DNA of 64,000 bases. Source: Bisporella sp. PMI_857 (Eukaryota > Ascomycota > Leotiomycetes > Helotiales > Helotiaceae). Positions 11,540-22,969 of the stretch are shown piece by piece. Position 1 is the first letter of the stretch; each line of letters opens with the position of its first letter. A model generated the notes under the pieces. It worked only from the letters and a program-made list of their open reading frames with translations. It was not told the DNA's origin and made no database searches. Made by a program: the position numbers and the translations under genes. The stretch covers positions 496,001-560,000 of the forward strand of contig JAJSPD010000013.1 in assembly GCA_021307315.1 (NCBI GenBank), given 5' to 3'.

Positions 11540-12314
11540 TTGAAAAGCTGTAGAGAGAAAAATACAATTCATCCTATCTAACACAAAGTTGAACAGCATT
11601 GAAATGACAACCAGAAGTCTTGTCTCTATGTTTGTTAAAGAGGTGTCAAAAAGAGAGAGCATACCTTCTTGGGAAACATTGGTAGCAAGCAATGCCTATA
11701 TTCGCCTAGTGGGGATGCCCCGAGAACCCTTTTCATCAACTAAAGCTGTCCCAGACATGCAGCATTTAACCCATCATGGTAAGAGAATACTTGATGCCTA
11801 TTGAGCGGGAGGCTCGAGACCGTGCACCATCTCGATCTCGTTCCTGCATTCGGCTAGCCACCCAGATTCACAAATGCACAGCGACACCCATCTCTATCCT
11901 GATCTAATTGCTATACCAGATAAAACCTATCATAAGGACTTAAAACCACGCCGAAATACAGTGGTGTTACCTGCACATCTGTGCGTTTCAATTGGCTATA
12001 ATTTGGGGCCCGGCCCTGGGGAAGCGAGATAGAAGCCCGCAAAAAGCGGGATGACATCACCAAGCTATGATGCAGGGGAATGGTTCTTGTTCAACCAAGG
12101 AAGACGAAGTTGCAGGATTGCTGCCAGGCTTGAGATGCCTGTCGACGCCAACATGATGAAAGCAATAAAGCCATAGTGAATACTCTCCTGTCACGAATGT
12201 AGGCGAATTTTCCCCGTACTCTTCTTGCTTTCTTGCTTCGCTTGATTGAGACATCACGCTGGGCAACCAAAAAACCACAGACTATACTTAGGATCTATAC
12301 CATCCCACACAAGG
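11540..12314. other. intergenic
   Basis: This stretch covers the 3' flank of the permease and the upstream region of the APP1-domain gene. Short frames exist but have no recognisable product. I see nothing else. Confidence 0.6.
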
Positions 12315-13904
12315 ATGATCTCCTCAATTACTCCAGTTTTGCTAACTGTGCTGCCCGTTGCACTCGCGGTTCCACATCCTATGATCACTCCCGCACCATC
12401 ACTTTCAGATCGATCACCGCCAACAAGAGTTGTAGGACACCAACGACGAGACTTCTTCGATGATATCGTCTCTGGGATCGAAGGTGGAGCGAGCTATGTC
12501 GAAAGCCTGGTTGGAAGCTTTCCTTCGTATGTTGCAGAGGGAGTGCCCAATTTCTTCCAGGACTTTCCTACAGGAAGTGCCGTGCAGAAGAGCATAGGAC
12601 TCAGCGATGATGATTTGGATGCTCTTCCTACGCAGGTGTTGAATATCCCGTGAGTTGTCCACTCAGAAGGAGATATCCGCAACTAACGGCACTTCAGAGG
12701 ATATGCGAACTGGACTGAGCAGGGCTGGAATCTACGATATCGAGGGAATGTCTACAAACAACCCAATATTTCGGAATCGCAGCTCAATGACCTTGCGAAC
12801 GTGTTTTTAGTTGGGACAGATATTGAATCACTACCAGCATCTCAACAAGTACAGGCCAGAAACATGACAGCCTCGATATTTGTCGTACAACAAGAGGATC
12901 AGAATGTGACTTTCCACATTGAGCCAGCGGACACTCAAGGCACTGATAGAGAGAGCGGTGGTAGCGGTGCCATCACTCCCGGAGGAGGCAGCCAGAATAC
13001 CACATTACCATATTTAACTACCGATCAAGGCGACTACGATTGGTTCGTGCCGCTCCAGAATGTCTCGGGGCCAGGCGGATATCTCCTACCAGGAAACGGC
13101 ACAAACTCTCTGCAACGCGTCAACGTATATGCTAATGGCACGGACAGCGGGAACGCAACATCCTACCTCGTTCCAGAGCTGGGACTCACGATAATTTCCG
13201 ACATTGATGACATTCTGCGCATAACCAAGATCTACCAGCCGGCCGAAGGACTCCTGAACTCCTTCGCGCGGCCATTCACCCCCTGGATGAACATGCCAGC
13301 CATCTATGCCAACTGGTCGAAAAACATCCCAGAAATGCATTTCCACTACCTGACCACGACGCCGGAACAAGTGACGAGGAACTACATGGACTTCATCTAC
13401 AAGACCTACCCGGGCGGATCCTTCGACACGCGGCCCCTAAACTTCAGCGACGTGTCGGCGACGCTCTCGATCCGGCGTTTCCTGCTGGACAGGATATTCC
13501 AGACGTACCCGCACCGCAAGTTCATCTTGATGGCCGACACGTCCAACAGCGACGTGATGAAGGCGTACCCGGCGCTTGCGCACGACTACCCGGGCCAGGT
13601 GCAGTGCATCTTCCTGCGCAACACGTCCGCCACCGACCCGGAGGACAAGTTCCCATACAAGACGGACGGTTTCAAGGGCCTCAACCAGAATAAATACATG
13701 TTCTTCACCGTGCCCGACGACCTGGCCAACCTGGATATCGTGAACGGTCAGTGCTACAACGTGAGCGTGCCGCAGAACGTCACGTTCAGCACTCAGGGTC
13801 TGCCCTTCGGCCTAAGCAAGGAGAGCGCCGCATCAAGCGTGCAGATCGGGTGGAACGTGCTGGTCCTCGGGATGCTGGCCTGGGGCGCAACGGCGTGGTT
13901 ATGA
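12315..13904 (+). CDS. secreted APP1-domain (DUF2183) phosphatase-like protein, 513 aa
   Basis: Exons are 12315..12649 and 12698..13904. The protein begins with a signal peptide (MISSITPVLLTVLPVALA), carries many N-glycosylation sequons and ends in a hydrophobic segment (NVLVLGMLAWGATAWL) preceded by a Ser/Ala-rich stretch, consistent with GPI anchoring or a single membrane anchor. Residues ~275-470 match the APP1 catalytic domain: LTIISDIDDILRITKIY, FHYLTTTPEQVTRNYMDFIY, FILMADTSNSDVMKAYP. APP1 is the yeast phosphatidate phosphatase of actin patches, but this version is extracellular or wall-bound, so lipid phosphatidate may not be its substrate. The nucleophile motif reads D280-I-D-D-I, where the classical DxDxT would have Thr. 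GC-rich codon use in the 3' half differs from the AT-richer first exon. Confidence 0.88.
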
Positions 13905-14406
13905 TATTAAAAATGGCTTCCGTCTAGGCGTTATGGTTTGAGGCGTTGGTTTTAGCTGATAATGAATTAATATGACCTTGATGATCAGACAATGTTTTGT
14001 GGTTTTTTGCACCGATCTATATACTTCCATGTGATTGTCCTTGTAACAACCAGAGTCCAGAATCTGGCCAATGAGCGAAGCCTTCCAAGAACGCCTCAAG
14101 CTTCCACTGGCTCCTTACGAATGTCTTAGCCTGCCTGGTGCATTCTTGGTGATACTCAAGCTTCCACCCAGGCTCGCGCCAATATCTTAGCCAACTTAGT
14201 CAAATATCCAAGCTTCCATGGCTTGCTAGATGTGGATTCATGATTTTGAGGAAGAGCAAGGCTAGGCAAATCTAAACAAAATGAAGGCCATAAGGAATTA
14301 TTGAGATATTAGATGTTTATATTGGTATTGTATGCTACCGAAAAACCACTGGCATCAACTTCCGTCTCTTCATGTCATTTCTGTAGTCTCAGGAACTCGT
14401 CTCAGG
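13905..14406. other. intergenic between convergent genes
   Basis: This is the shared 3' region of the APP1-domain gene and the OPT transporter gene. It holds two short near-repeats of the phrase CTCAAGCTTCCA (near 14095 and 14155). There is nothing else that I can support. Confidence 0.6.
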
Positions 14407-16999
14407 TTACGTCGGTTTTGTAGCACAATAATCAACATGGCTGCCGCCAAAATTATTACCCCAGTACGGCGGGAATGGCACTTCTTCGCCTGCAGAACCA
14501 AAGACCGCAAAACTCAGGATGAACACACAGACCTGGGTTCCGCCATCCAAGCCCGCGCTCAGGATGTAGTTGTACTTCATGTACCAGTCAGCGTGGTACT
14601 TGCGAACCCAGAACTGGGTGATGAAGGCGAGAACGAAGTAGACGGTGACAGAGGAGTTGATGCCCACGCACAGGTATCCGAGGTACCAGCAGAGGATAGG
14701 CGCGTTGATGTATTGCAGGACCCTTCCAGAGGAAGGGTAAAACTTGTGGATGAAGTATTGCGGGAGAGGCACAATGAAGCCAAGGATGAAGGCGTAGGTG
14801 ATCCACTGATACCGATGACCACTGATGAACAGATCTTTGGCGAGAGCACCCCACGCGATGGCCTGTGAGTTATACGATTGAATGGCGCGGCCGGACCAGA
14901 TGGTTGTTCCTTCAATGGAGAGAAGAATCTCGCGGCGCTGGTCCGTGATGGATTCCATGAGTGCAAAGTTAAGGATACCACCAACCACTGTGCCCAGCAC
15001 CTGAAACGTAAAGGTTGCTTTCGGGGAGAGCTTCATATATTGGCCAATCTTCAGATCTTGAAGGAGATCTAGCGCTTGGGTCACAGAATTGGAGCCAAAG
15101 AGAGTAAAGTACACTAATAGAAAGTCAGAACTTTTGCGAGACGGAAGGAATGCGGTGTGCTTACTGTTCGCGAGGGGTTTGCCTGGAACCATAAAGGCAC
15201 CAATCATCTGAATCAGGTTTTGTTGTCCAACGGCCATACCGAAGCGAGCTTTCTGGATACCCATAAACAGGGTGAAGATGAACGCAAGGATAAGAGCAAT
15301 AAAGTACCCATACCAAGGCAAGGTAGAATCGGCTTCGTAGATACAGATCAAGCCGACTGTAGTCGAGAGGACGAGAACCGACATATACCACCATGTGGGA
15401 ACCTCCTCATACTTGAGCATGAGCTTGTAGTGGGGATCAATTTCAGGGTCGGTCTCATCAGGTCGATCAGCCTTGCCATCCCAGAACTTCCAGTGCCATG
15501 AGGCGGGCTTCATAAGCTTCTTGAAGGCATCTTTGGTCAAAGCTTTGTATATAACTGCGAGGTCACCCCAATACCACAAGACCATGTACGTGAGGGTTGC
15601 GGTTGTTGCCAGGTTCTGTGTCAAAAGAGCAGAAGCATAAGTGGTTGCAAACCATGGCAAGCCATACTCGTCAAGCTTTGTTTGGTCTAGTTCTGATCGG
15701 TCGTTCAGAATCATGGTTTGGTTATATCGCACATACTTAGTAAAGCTGGAGTTGTCCCTATAGAGAAGCTGGGAAAGAAAGGGCATGTTTTTAGCTCTTA
15801 GGATGTTTGAGTAGTAGAGACCCATGAAAAGGAAGATGCAGAGTATGTATCCGATGAATGCTGTAATGAGAGTGACTGGAGGAAAGTAAAGACAACTCGA
15901 GGTGATGTACTGCCAGTCGAAGCAGATTGAAAGGAAACCAAGGCCTTCATTTCCGCCAGCTCCACCAAACAGGTTGGTGAAAACATAGCTCTTGCGATTT
16001 GCAAGACAGAACACTTGAACACCGACAAGGATTGGCATGATATATTCTGGGAACCATTCCCAAACAAAAATTCCTCCGGCTACCCAGTAGAAGAAGTTCA
16101 GACGAAGTTTGGTCTCCTTCTTGTCTCTGTGTAGTGTTTGAAAAAGAGTTGCGAGTGGGAGCGCCGAGGGCCATAACATGGCTTTGGGGTAAACAAGAGT
16201 CTTTCGCAAGATGCCAGCAAAGCCGTAGCCCAAGAGCTGGGATGCGAGGACCAAGAAGATGGAAACCGCTTTTGAAGGCTGTTTTGGGTAGTAAAGCTTC
16301 TGCGCAGCAATGACCTCTGTGCATAGAGCGGCAGTGGCAGCAGAGCCAGACACTTAACATAGCCAAGTTAAAATCGGTACGATAGTTTGTGTCATATTAC
16401 AGCAATAGTCAGGGATACGTACTAATGAGAATTGCAACATGCTCCTTCTGGTTAAATGGAAAAGGGTTCAACCACTTCAAGATACCCTTACGAGGGATCA
16501 AAGTTGACATAGCTTCTCCAAGAACATATGAGGCAAGTGCCAAAAAGATTACAGATACAGACATCCCTTGTGGTTTAAACATGTAGATCGTGGCCAGAAC
16601 CGCTCCGAATGCAGAAAGACCAAGTCCTACGGATTTTGTTAGCTTATGGTTCAGTTGCATGTACATGCCAGGCTTGCCAATGAAGAAGGTTCTGAAAGTC
16701 CATGGGCTGAGGCTGGGGTCATCATCGACATGAAGAACAGTAATTGCAAGTTCACTAGTCTGGACGATAAGCCTCCCTTTATCATCTCTTTCCATGTTAT
16801 CAACCTCGTAGACTTGCGGCGTGTGGTCCGAGATTGATCCATCGCTTTGATAGTGGCCATTTTCAGACGTCTTCTCGTTAACGGCAACTCCGTCAGATTT
16901 CTTCAAAGAAGTTTCTTGTGTATAAGCAGTCTCCATTGCAACATCCCGAGTGATCTCCCTGGCTTGGTCGGACTCACTGCCAGCAAGGGGCTTATCCAT
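14407..16999 (-). CDS. small oligopeptide transporter, OPT family, 806 aa
   Basis: Exons in coding order are 16999..16678, 16626..16423, 16352..15165 and 15113..14407. It is a proton-coupled oligopeptide transporter of the plasma membrane with about 14-16 membrane segments. Hallmarks include GLGLSAFGAVLATIYMFKPQ after the first splice, LNPFPFNQKEH, the GLGFLSICFDWQYI segment, YGLPWFATTYASALL, and GSNSVTQALDLLQDLKIGQY after the third. The ~100-residue N-terminus is hydrophilic and acidic, as usual in fungal members. The first intron (16627..16677) has a GC donor (GGCAAGC, with a CTAAC branch and TAG acceptor). The first and third introns are both 51 nt and contain no stop, so unspliced RNA would still read in frame with extra residues. 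I chose the MDKPLAG start; the frame is open further upstream only through a non-ATG codon. Confidence 0.92.
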
Positions 17000-19900
17000 G
17001 TTGAAGTTTTGGCCTGGGTGTTGTAGTAAAAGCGTCAAGCTATCTGGTGAGAGATTTGTCGAGGCATGCGTACTTATACATATAGCCTACTTTCATATCG
17101 ACAGGGGATTTGATATCCATGGCCGCTCCTATCTTACCGCCACCGAAGTGCTGGGACTTTTTGTGTAGAACGACAGATAGGCGGATCACATCCTGGGTGG
17201 GAAGGTATCTACCCAGGTCGCAGAAATAACCTCAAAGATGAAGTGCATATGCATAAGAGACCTGGCGGACCGGCGGTTCAAGAGTTGAGATTGGCGAGTA
17301 GGGGGAGAAGGCTAAAGTGAGTGAGAATGAGATTCACTTCAAGGTTACCTTATCGTGAAATGCGTGGGAAAAGATGAACTGGATAGCTACGTTTGATAGG
17401 TGTGTTGTTAATAAAGTGCATCTTGGCCGCTTCTTGTGCATTTGCCGATCGCCACGACTAGATGCAAAGGGAATAGAATGCATGTATTTGCACTCTTGGA
17501 GATTTCTTGGAGCATGCTACCCCACGCCAGGAAGGCGAATTGCATCATGTTCCAAGGCCTGCAGTGCTTCTCAAACTCCATCTTCTTCATTTGATTACGA
17601 TGTTATGAGGAGGCTGATATTCAAACTTGTAAAGCCACTCCATGGAGAGACGCACCACTACAATACTAGTGGGAGTAGCAGAGAGTAATGATGTGTATAG
17701 TCTCGTGTTGATATCAGCCAGCACGAGGCACACTCATGCCTGCTAGCGGCGTTCCTAACATCCGCTTTGCCAATGCGAATACACTGAGCCTGGGATCCAA
17801 TTGGAAAATGTTGAATAGTCTCTCGTACAGTAAAGCTTGTCCAAGCTACTCAGCCCCTCATCTACCTTGAATGCGCACTGATAACAAATGTGCGCGAGAT
17901 GCAGTGATTGCTATCAAGCTGCATGGAGAGAAAAGCGTCGAAGGTATCTGTGTGATTGGACTCCACATGACCTACAAACGTCAAAACATCAAAAGCAACA
18001 GGGACTTTACCTCCCAGAATATTAAGCACTTGCCACAAGAAAACAAGAGAATTGTACTATAATGGTGATAACCGGGGCTATCTGGCAAGTGCGGAGGGCA
18101 ACGTAGGGTTAAATTGCCCCATTACATTCCAAGACTCTAAGGCTTCAATGGAAACTTGGCTGGGTTCTTGTTATTGACTTGCGATGCTTGCCTTGCACTG
18201 GATGCTGGGATCTGGCCAATACGGCAAATGAAAACGGCGGCGATAAGGCAAAGCTCAGGATGATATGACAACGTCAATGCGCTGCCCAGTAAGCTTACGG
18301 TGACCTTTGATGCTTGCCAGATTGGTGGCTAGTATGTTTTTCGTGCTGATTTGTCTCTGCGGGGAAGCTTTCAATGGTGGTGGAGCTTACCCTCTCCCTC
18401 TTCAGTATATCAAACACCACCAAAAGCGGTAAATTACACAAAAGGCCAAGAACACAACGGTTACGGGTAGGGCGTTTCGTGGCGCGGAACAAGGAGCTTA
18501 AGCTTGAGCATGGCAAAACCAGCCCCGCCGAAACCTCCACGTAGCTTTCTTCCAATCATCGATCCCCTATCATCGTACGTACTGTATTGTACTGTATTGT
18601 ATTGTGAATCAACCATGGAGGGGGTATAATGGCCAAGCGATATAAGCAAATCATTGCAAAACAAATTGGAACTCTCATGTCCAAATGGAGCTGCGAGTGG
18701 CACCTTCCTATCAAAGGGAGTACGGCGGCCGTCGCTTGAGCCTGGGATCCCAGATAACGAAGACTTTTGCTTTGCTGTGCTCTGCTGTGGTGTACCCAGG
18801 ATCGCCCGCTCCTCCCTCCTCCCCATAGAACGCCACTTTCGTTTCTTGGGATATATGTCCTACAAACACGTCTAGAGATTCTATCGTTTTGCTTGTCTCA
18901 TGAGGTGTTTGCGCCTTGGCTGGGCTGAACAATATGTTGACTGGAGGGGATGTAGATTTCATCTGAAGAGCCGATGGACGGCCCTATATCGGCCCCCTCC
19001 CCGGCCTTGAGAGGTATCAAACATTGAGGGGTGAACAACGCTTTTTGCCAGAGTCCAAATATGCAGCTGACATGCTGATACGATGGGAGGGAGTGGAAAT
19101 CCGGAAATGCCTCATAAGCTGGTTCGAGAGAGCTTCCAGAAAGACGGCCAAGACGAATATGCCTCCCCCACTTAGCTCTGTGTCTCTGCCAAGGGGAGAG
19201 TATCAAAGATTATGATAAAAAACAGCATGACAACTATCGCCCATACCGAACGTGATTCAAATGCTGTTTGAGTTCAGTCGAGTGTCTTGAATGAAGAAAG
19301 AATGACCTCGATGGAGGAGCTGCGCGTGAAATCGTTAGTGATCAAAGGGGACGTACCCAATTTATACACGAGTGGAGCTTCGTTCACGTCGAATGTGTCA
19401 TCGTACTCACACTCGTGCAATGTAGGGATTCGTTTTAGGATTGAAGTGAAGAGAAAAAGCAAACCAAGAGAGCAGCCTGCGAATCAGCATCTGCCAGACT
19501 TTATCTTCGCAGACTAGGCAGCAACATTCGTCCTCTCCTGTTGAAATTTGTGCAGGTCACGCGTCAACGCTTTGTCCATAGAGCAAATAAAGAAACAATG
19601 CTTGAAGTCACTTCGTCAGGTATTCATGATGCAAGCTCCAAATAGGCTGTTACTTTCTTAGGTAAAATGTAGGGAAAGAAGGATCTTATTATATCTTGTA
19701 GGTCACTTGCAAATATGGTCTTGGCGTTGCGCATTGATATCCGACACGGTCTGGCTCTCGCATATAAGTGCCTTCAACCACGAACTTATCCAAGTGGGCT
19801 CATGAGGTCAAAATTCACGAGAGAGAAGATCAAAGTCTTGAATCTGTTATAAGTGGTCTCTACCAAGAGGCGATAACTATTCGTCTTTGATAAAACGCAT

Positions 19901-20478
19901 CCGAAAATGAAAAATTGGGAAACTCATCACAACAATGACTTACACAAACCATATAAAGTGCTATTGAATTTGAAGGCTATAAGGCAACGGAGCCTCTTTG
20001 TTCTCTCTACTGAAACAGGACCGAATGTCCAGACCTGGACCATCATTGCAAGCCAAATGGAACGTCAAATAACTCAGAAACGAGAACCTGACGTTGCAGC
20101 CATCTCAGTGCCTGTCATGAAGTTGAAAATTACTATTCCGGTTTGGTATAGCGACGGGTAAGAGCTAATTGTAGATTTATCGAGAGCTCCATAACGTCAA
20201 GGGCCTCGATCTAAACTCTGATCCTGACGAATATTGTGGGTCACAACCCTCGCCCTCACGAGGGCCAAAGATTAAAAAAATAATGACGGATCTTGCTCCT
20301 CTCATCTCAATGATGCAACATTATGATAGTAAGCACAACTGATAATGCTACCCTTGAGACTTTGCCAGTCTCCCATTATCCCTACTCAGATTCTTAGTTT
20401 GAGAGATCCCAACCAATTCCTAAAGGTATTGCTTCGATCGACGAGATCCTTTCGAAATCTCACGTTTCGGATCGTAGC
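17000..20478. other. 3.5 kb stretch without convincing genes
   Basis: This stretch covers the upstream region of the OPT gene and of the RING2 gene. Frames of 60-120 codons occur on both strands (for example 17374..17688 plus, 18461..18826 minus), but none has a family-like motif or links into exons. An (ACTGTATTGT)-type microsatellite lies at 18581..18605. From 20398 a frame in phase with the RING2 gene is open without an ATG (ERSQPIPKGIASIDEILSK), so that gene may start further left through an extra intron. Confidence 0.5.
18581..18605. repeat. microsatellite, ACTGTATTGT units
   Basis: Two perfect ACTGTATTGT units are followed by a partial ATTGT. This is a short simple repeat in a non-coding stretch. 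Confidence 0.8.
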
Positions 20479-21352
20479 ATGCATCGTCGTCGAGAAAGTA
20501 TCTCTAAGAAGATCCATCAGGCCACTGTTTTGGACAATATGATGTCTTCCTGTCCAAACACGCCCAATTCATCGGCCATGACTGTGCCAACCAAATGTCA
20601 ACATGCTTCCGAGACTGGACATTCGACCAGAGCAAGTTCTGATCTCTATGACCCTAATAATCCCAGGTTAAGCAGCAGCATAATGTGAGCATTTCCTTCG
20701 GGTTCAGAAATGCCTCTAAAAGTCCATGCAGTTTGGAAAGCACTGGTGAGGTTGACCTCCATGGTCCCTTCTCAGCATCGCTTGCTTCCCGTCATCAAAG
20801 AACTGAATCCATCTTCTCAGTACACCCAAAGGCAACACCCACGCTCCATCTTCCAAATAACTCACTTACAACTACGCGGTCTAGCTCCCAATCTTATAAA
20901 GATTCTGGTGGTGAGCCGTTATGTCCTCTTGAGTTTGAGACGGTGCCGGTAGCATCAAAGAAACCACGAGCTTTCTCCCCCCGTTGGTTCCGCTCGGTAT
21001 TTCGCTGTTCTGCCCTTTGTCGCACCATCTCTGCCAAATTCGGACTGGACATAGACGACGAGACAAAAAATCGCCTCGCACGCGAAGAGAAAGCCTCGCA
21101 GAGATATATGAAGAAGTATGTCAAGAGATGTCCCACCTGCCACCGAAGGATATGGAGAGAGGCTGGATGTCAGCATATGGAATGTAAGTGGGTTTCAGCC
21201 ACTTGCGAGTCATAAGAGTAGATTTAGACTGATCGCAAATAGGTGTTTGTGGCGAATCATTCTGTTGGGTTTGTTTAAGGGCTGGGGTTAAAGCACGAGT
21301 GTGTGGATGCTTGGATTATGAAATGGATGACGGCGACGAATGTCGAATGTGA
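20479..21352 (+). CDS. RING2-type zinc-binding protein (RBR C-terminal module only)
   Basis: Exons as traced are 20479..20684, 20732..21183 and 21243..21352. The C-terminus carries a complete RING2-like cluster as in RBR ubiquitin ligases: CPTCHRRIWREAGCQHMEC, continued across the last intron into VCGESFCWVC. The Cys in AGCQHM corresponds to the catalytic Cys of RBR enzymes. No RING1 or IBR is present in the traced exons. The N-terminal ~170 residues are Ser/Thr/Pro-rich, and a basic helical segment (DDETKNRLAREEKASQRYMK) precedes the zinc cluster. The first intron is uncertain: 20685..20731 (GTGAGC...CAG, 47 nt) gives a good frame, while a 41-nt alternative is too short. The start is also uncertain because the frame remains open to 20398 without ATG. 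Function is presumably in ubiquitin-related chemistry or protein binding, inferred only from the zinc module. Confidence 0.6.
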
Positions 21353-21734
21353 TTTGGGGCATTGGTTGGAGGGGATGAGTGAAGCTTTGATCTTGCTTCT
21401 AAGATGGCGGTTCAGGTGAATGTTTCATTGTCATAACAGAATTCATGAATCGGGATCTGGATCGAACTAACTACTCAATCAATAGAATCTTGACAGCAAC
21501 TTTAAACACCCAGATGGGCTTGCTTCAGCCAGACACAGCTAAAATACTAGAAATCTTCAGCAGCTTATGTCCTGAGTTAGCCGAGCAAGTTACCATTGAC
21601 ATTGGCTCATTTGCGACAGCAACATCCTTATTTACGTTACATAATTCTGTTCCAAAACCGTAATACAGCTATGATGCACGTAAATAATCCCCATCCCACA
21701 TCCCCTATACCCCAATACCCCTCCATCACCCCTC
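21353..21734. other. intergenic between convergent genes
   Basis: This is the 3' flank of the RING2 gene and the downstream flank of the minus-strand hypothetical gene. It is C-rich with repeated CCCC/CACC near 21690-21830. No gene is seen. Confidence 0.55.
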
Positions 21735-22633
21735 TCACCCAACAAACCCCTCCACCAAATACGACTCCCCAACGAACGCATGACAACCAACCCTCACACC
21801 CCTCTCCACCACCAAAACATCCCCCTTTCTAACCCTCAATGCCGCCAAATCCCACGGTCCACACAAACCACCCTCCAAACCCAAAAACTCCAGCCTAGGC
21901 CTCGCATCCCCAAACAGTGTAACCGCCTTCCAAGGGGAGCACCCATCATCGCCATCATCATCTCCATCGTCACCAGCAGGATCCGGCGCCAAATTCGCAC
22001 TGATCCTCACACGCGCAAAGCAATCACCGGACGTTGGTCTCGGGCCGGGAATCCTCGCCGCATCGGCCTTCTCCGCCGCGGGAAGCCACGCCTCCTCAAG
22101 ATACCTATCGCAAGCAGCGTCGTGCTCGCGCGGCCGAACGGCGGCGAAATGCCGCCCCAGGACCTCGAGGAGGGGCCGCAGCGCGTCCAGGAACCGCAGG
22201 TATTCATCCCACCTCGGGCTGCGGTCGTTGAATTCTTCGTTTTGCGTCCATAGAGGGAGCGCTGTTCGCCTTTATGGTTAGATGGATCTGAGGGGCAAGG
22301 GTGCTGGGAATAAGGGGGGACGGACTGATGGTACCGCTGAGCTCGCCTGGGGAGCGGAAATATACGTTTCGGTTCCGGCAGTTTGGTTTTTGGAGAGGGA
22401 TGTTATTGTGCAGGAAAGTGCGGATCGCAGATGTGAGCTCTTTTTCTGGGACTAAGGAACGCGGAGGCTCGGTACGGCTGAAGAGACCTTGTTCGCGAAA
22501 ATGGAGTTTTCTGGTTGGGAAAAGCTGAAGGTTAGCGGTATGATATTGTAGGTGATGAGTAAATGCTTAGTTCATGGGGATTGGAGTAAATGCTTACTTA
22601 CCCATTGATATCGAAATCGAGATCGCCCGGCAT
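21735..22633 (-). CDS. hypothetical protein, 244 aa, three exons
   Basis: Exons in coding order are 22633..22602, 22510..22335 and 22261..21735. All junctions have canonical GT/AG ends, and intron 2 has a CTAAC branch. The frame stays open only when spliced this way. The product begins MPGDLDFDING and contains WDEYLRFLDALRPLLEVLG and AWLPAAEKADAARIPGPRP. It then has an acidic Asp/Gly tract (DDGDDDGDDG) and a C-terminal part rich in hydrophobic beta-like segments (ARPRLEFLGLEGGLCGPWDL). I do not recognise the family. No signal peptide or membrane helix is present. The coding sequence is markedly GC-rich compared with its flanks, which supports real coding. It may be a lineage-specific protein. 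Confidence 0.6.
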
Positions 22634-22969
22634 GGTGAGGAGGTGTGATGAAGCAGGTTGTTACCAAAGAAGTCATGAAAGTCTTAGGTACGGATGTGGA
22701 TTGAGAATCCTTTCTTTGTGGTTGATGTAGTTGAAAGTGAAGTCGAGGAAAGCTGCTCCTTGACTTCGACTTTTGTGGAAAGCGAGGACATTCACCAGAC
22801 TTGGCTACACAAAGTCGAATATAGTTCTGAATCCTCGCCATTCCATGACGGGTTTCACGAGAAGCAGGCAAGAGGGATAATGTGAAGAAGAAATTGCTCA
22901 ATTAAAGTTATCACCCGCTCCAGGACGCCATTATTCATTAAACCAAATATATCATCGTTACCTCACCCA
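22634..22969. other. intergenic
   Basis: A short stretch between two minus-strand genes, serving as the upstream region of the hypothetical gene and the 3' flank of the cupredoxin gene. Nothing else is seen. Confidence 0.6.

Noticed and set aside
14332..14868. 178-codon plus-strand frame
   Set aside because: It lies inside the last exon of the minus-strand OPT gene and is the antisense shadow of membrane-segment codons.
18461..18826. 121-codon minus-strand frame in the 17-20 kb gap
   Set aside because: It crosses a microsatellite, has no recognisable motif and competes with frames of similar length on the other strand.
20667..20707. 41-nt alternative first intron in the RING2 gene
   Set aside because: It is in frame but unusually short; the 47-nt GTGAGC...CAG intron at 20685..20731 is preferred.
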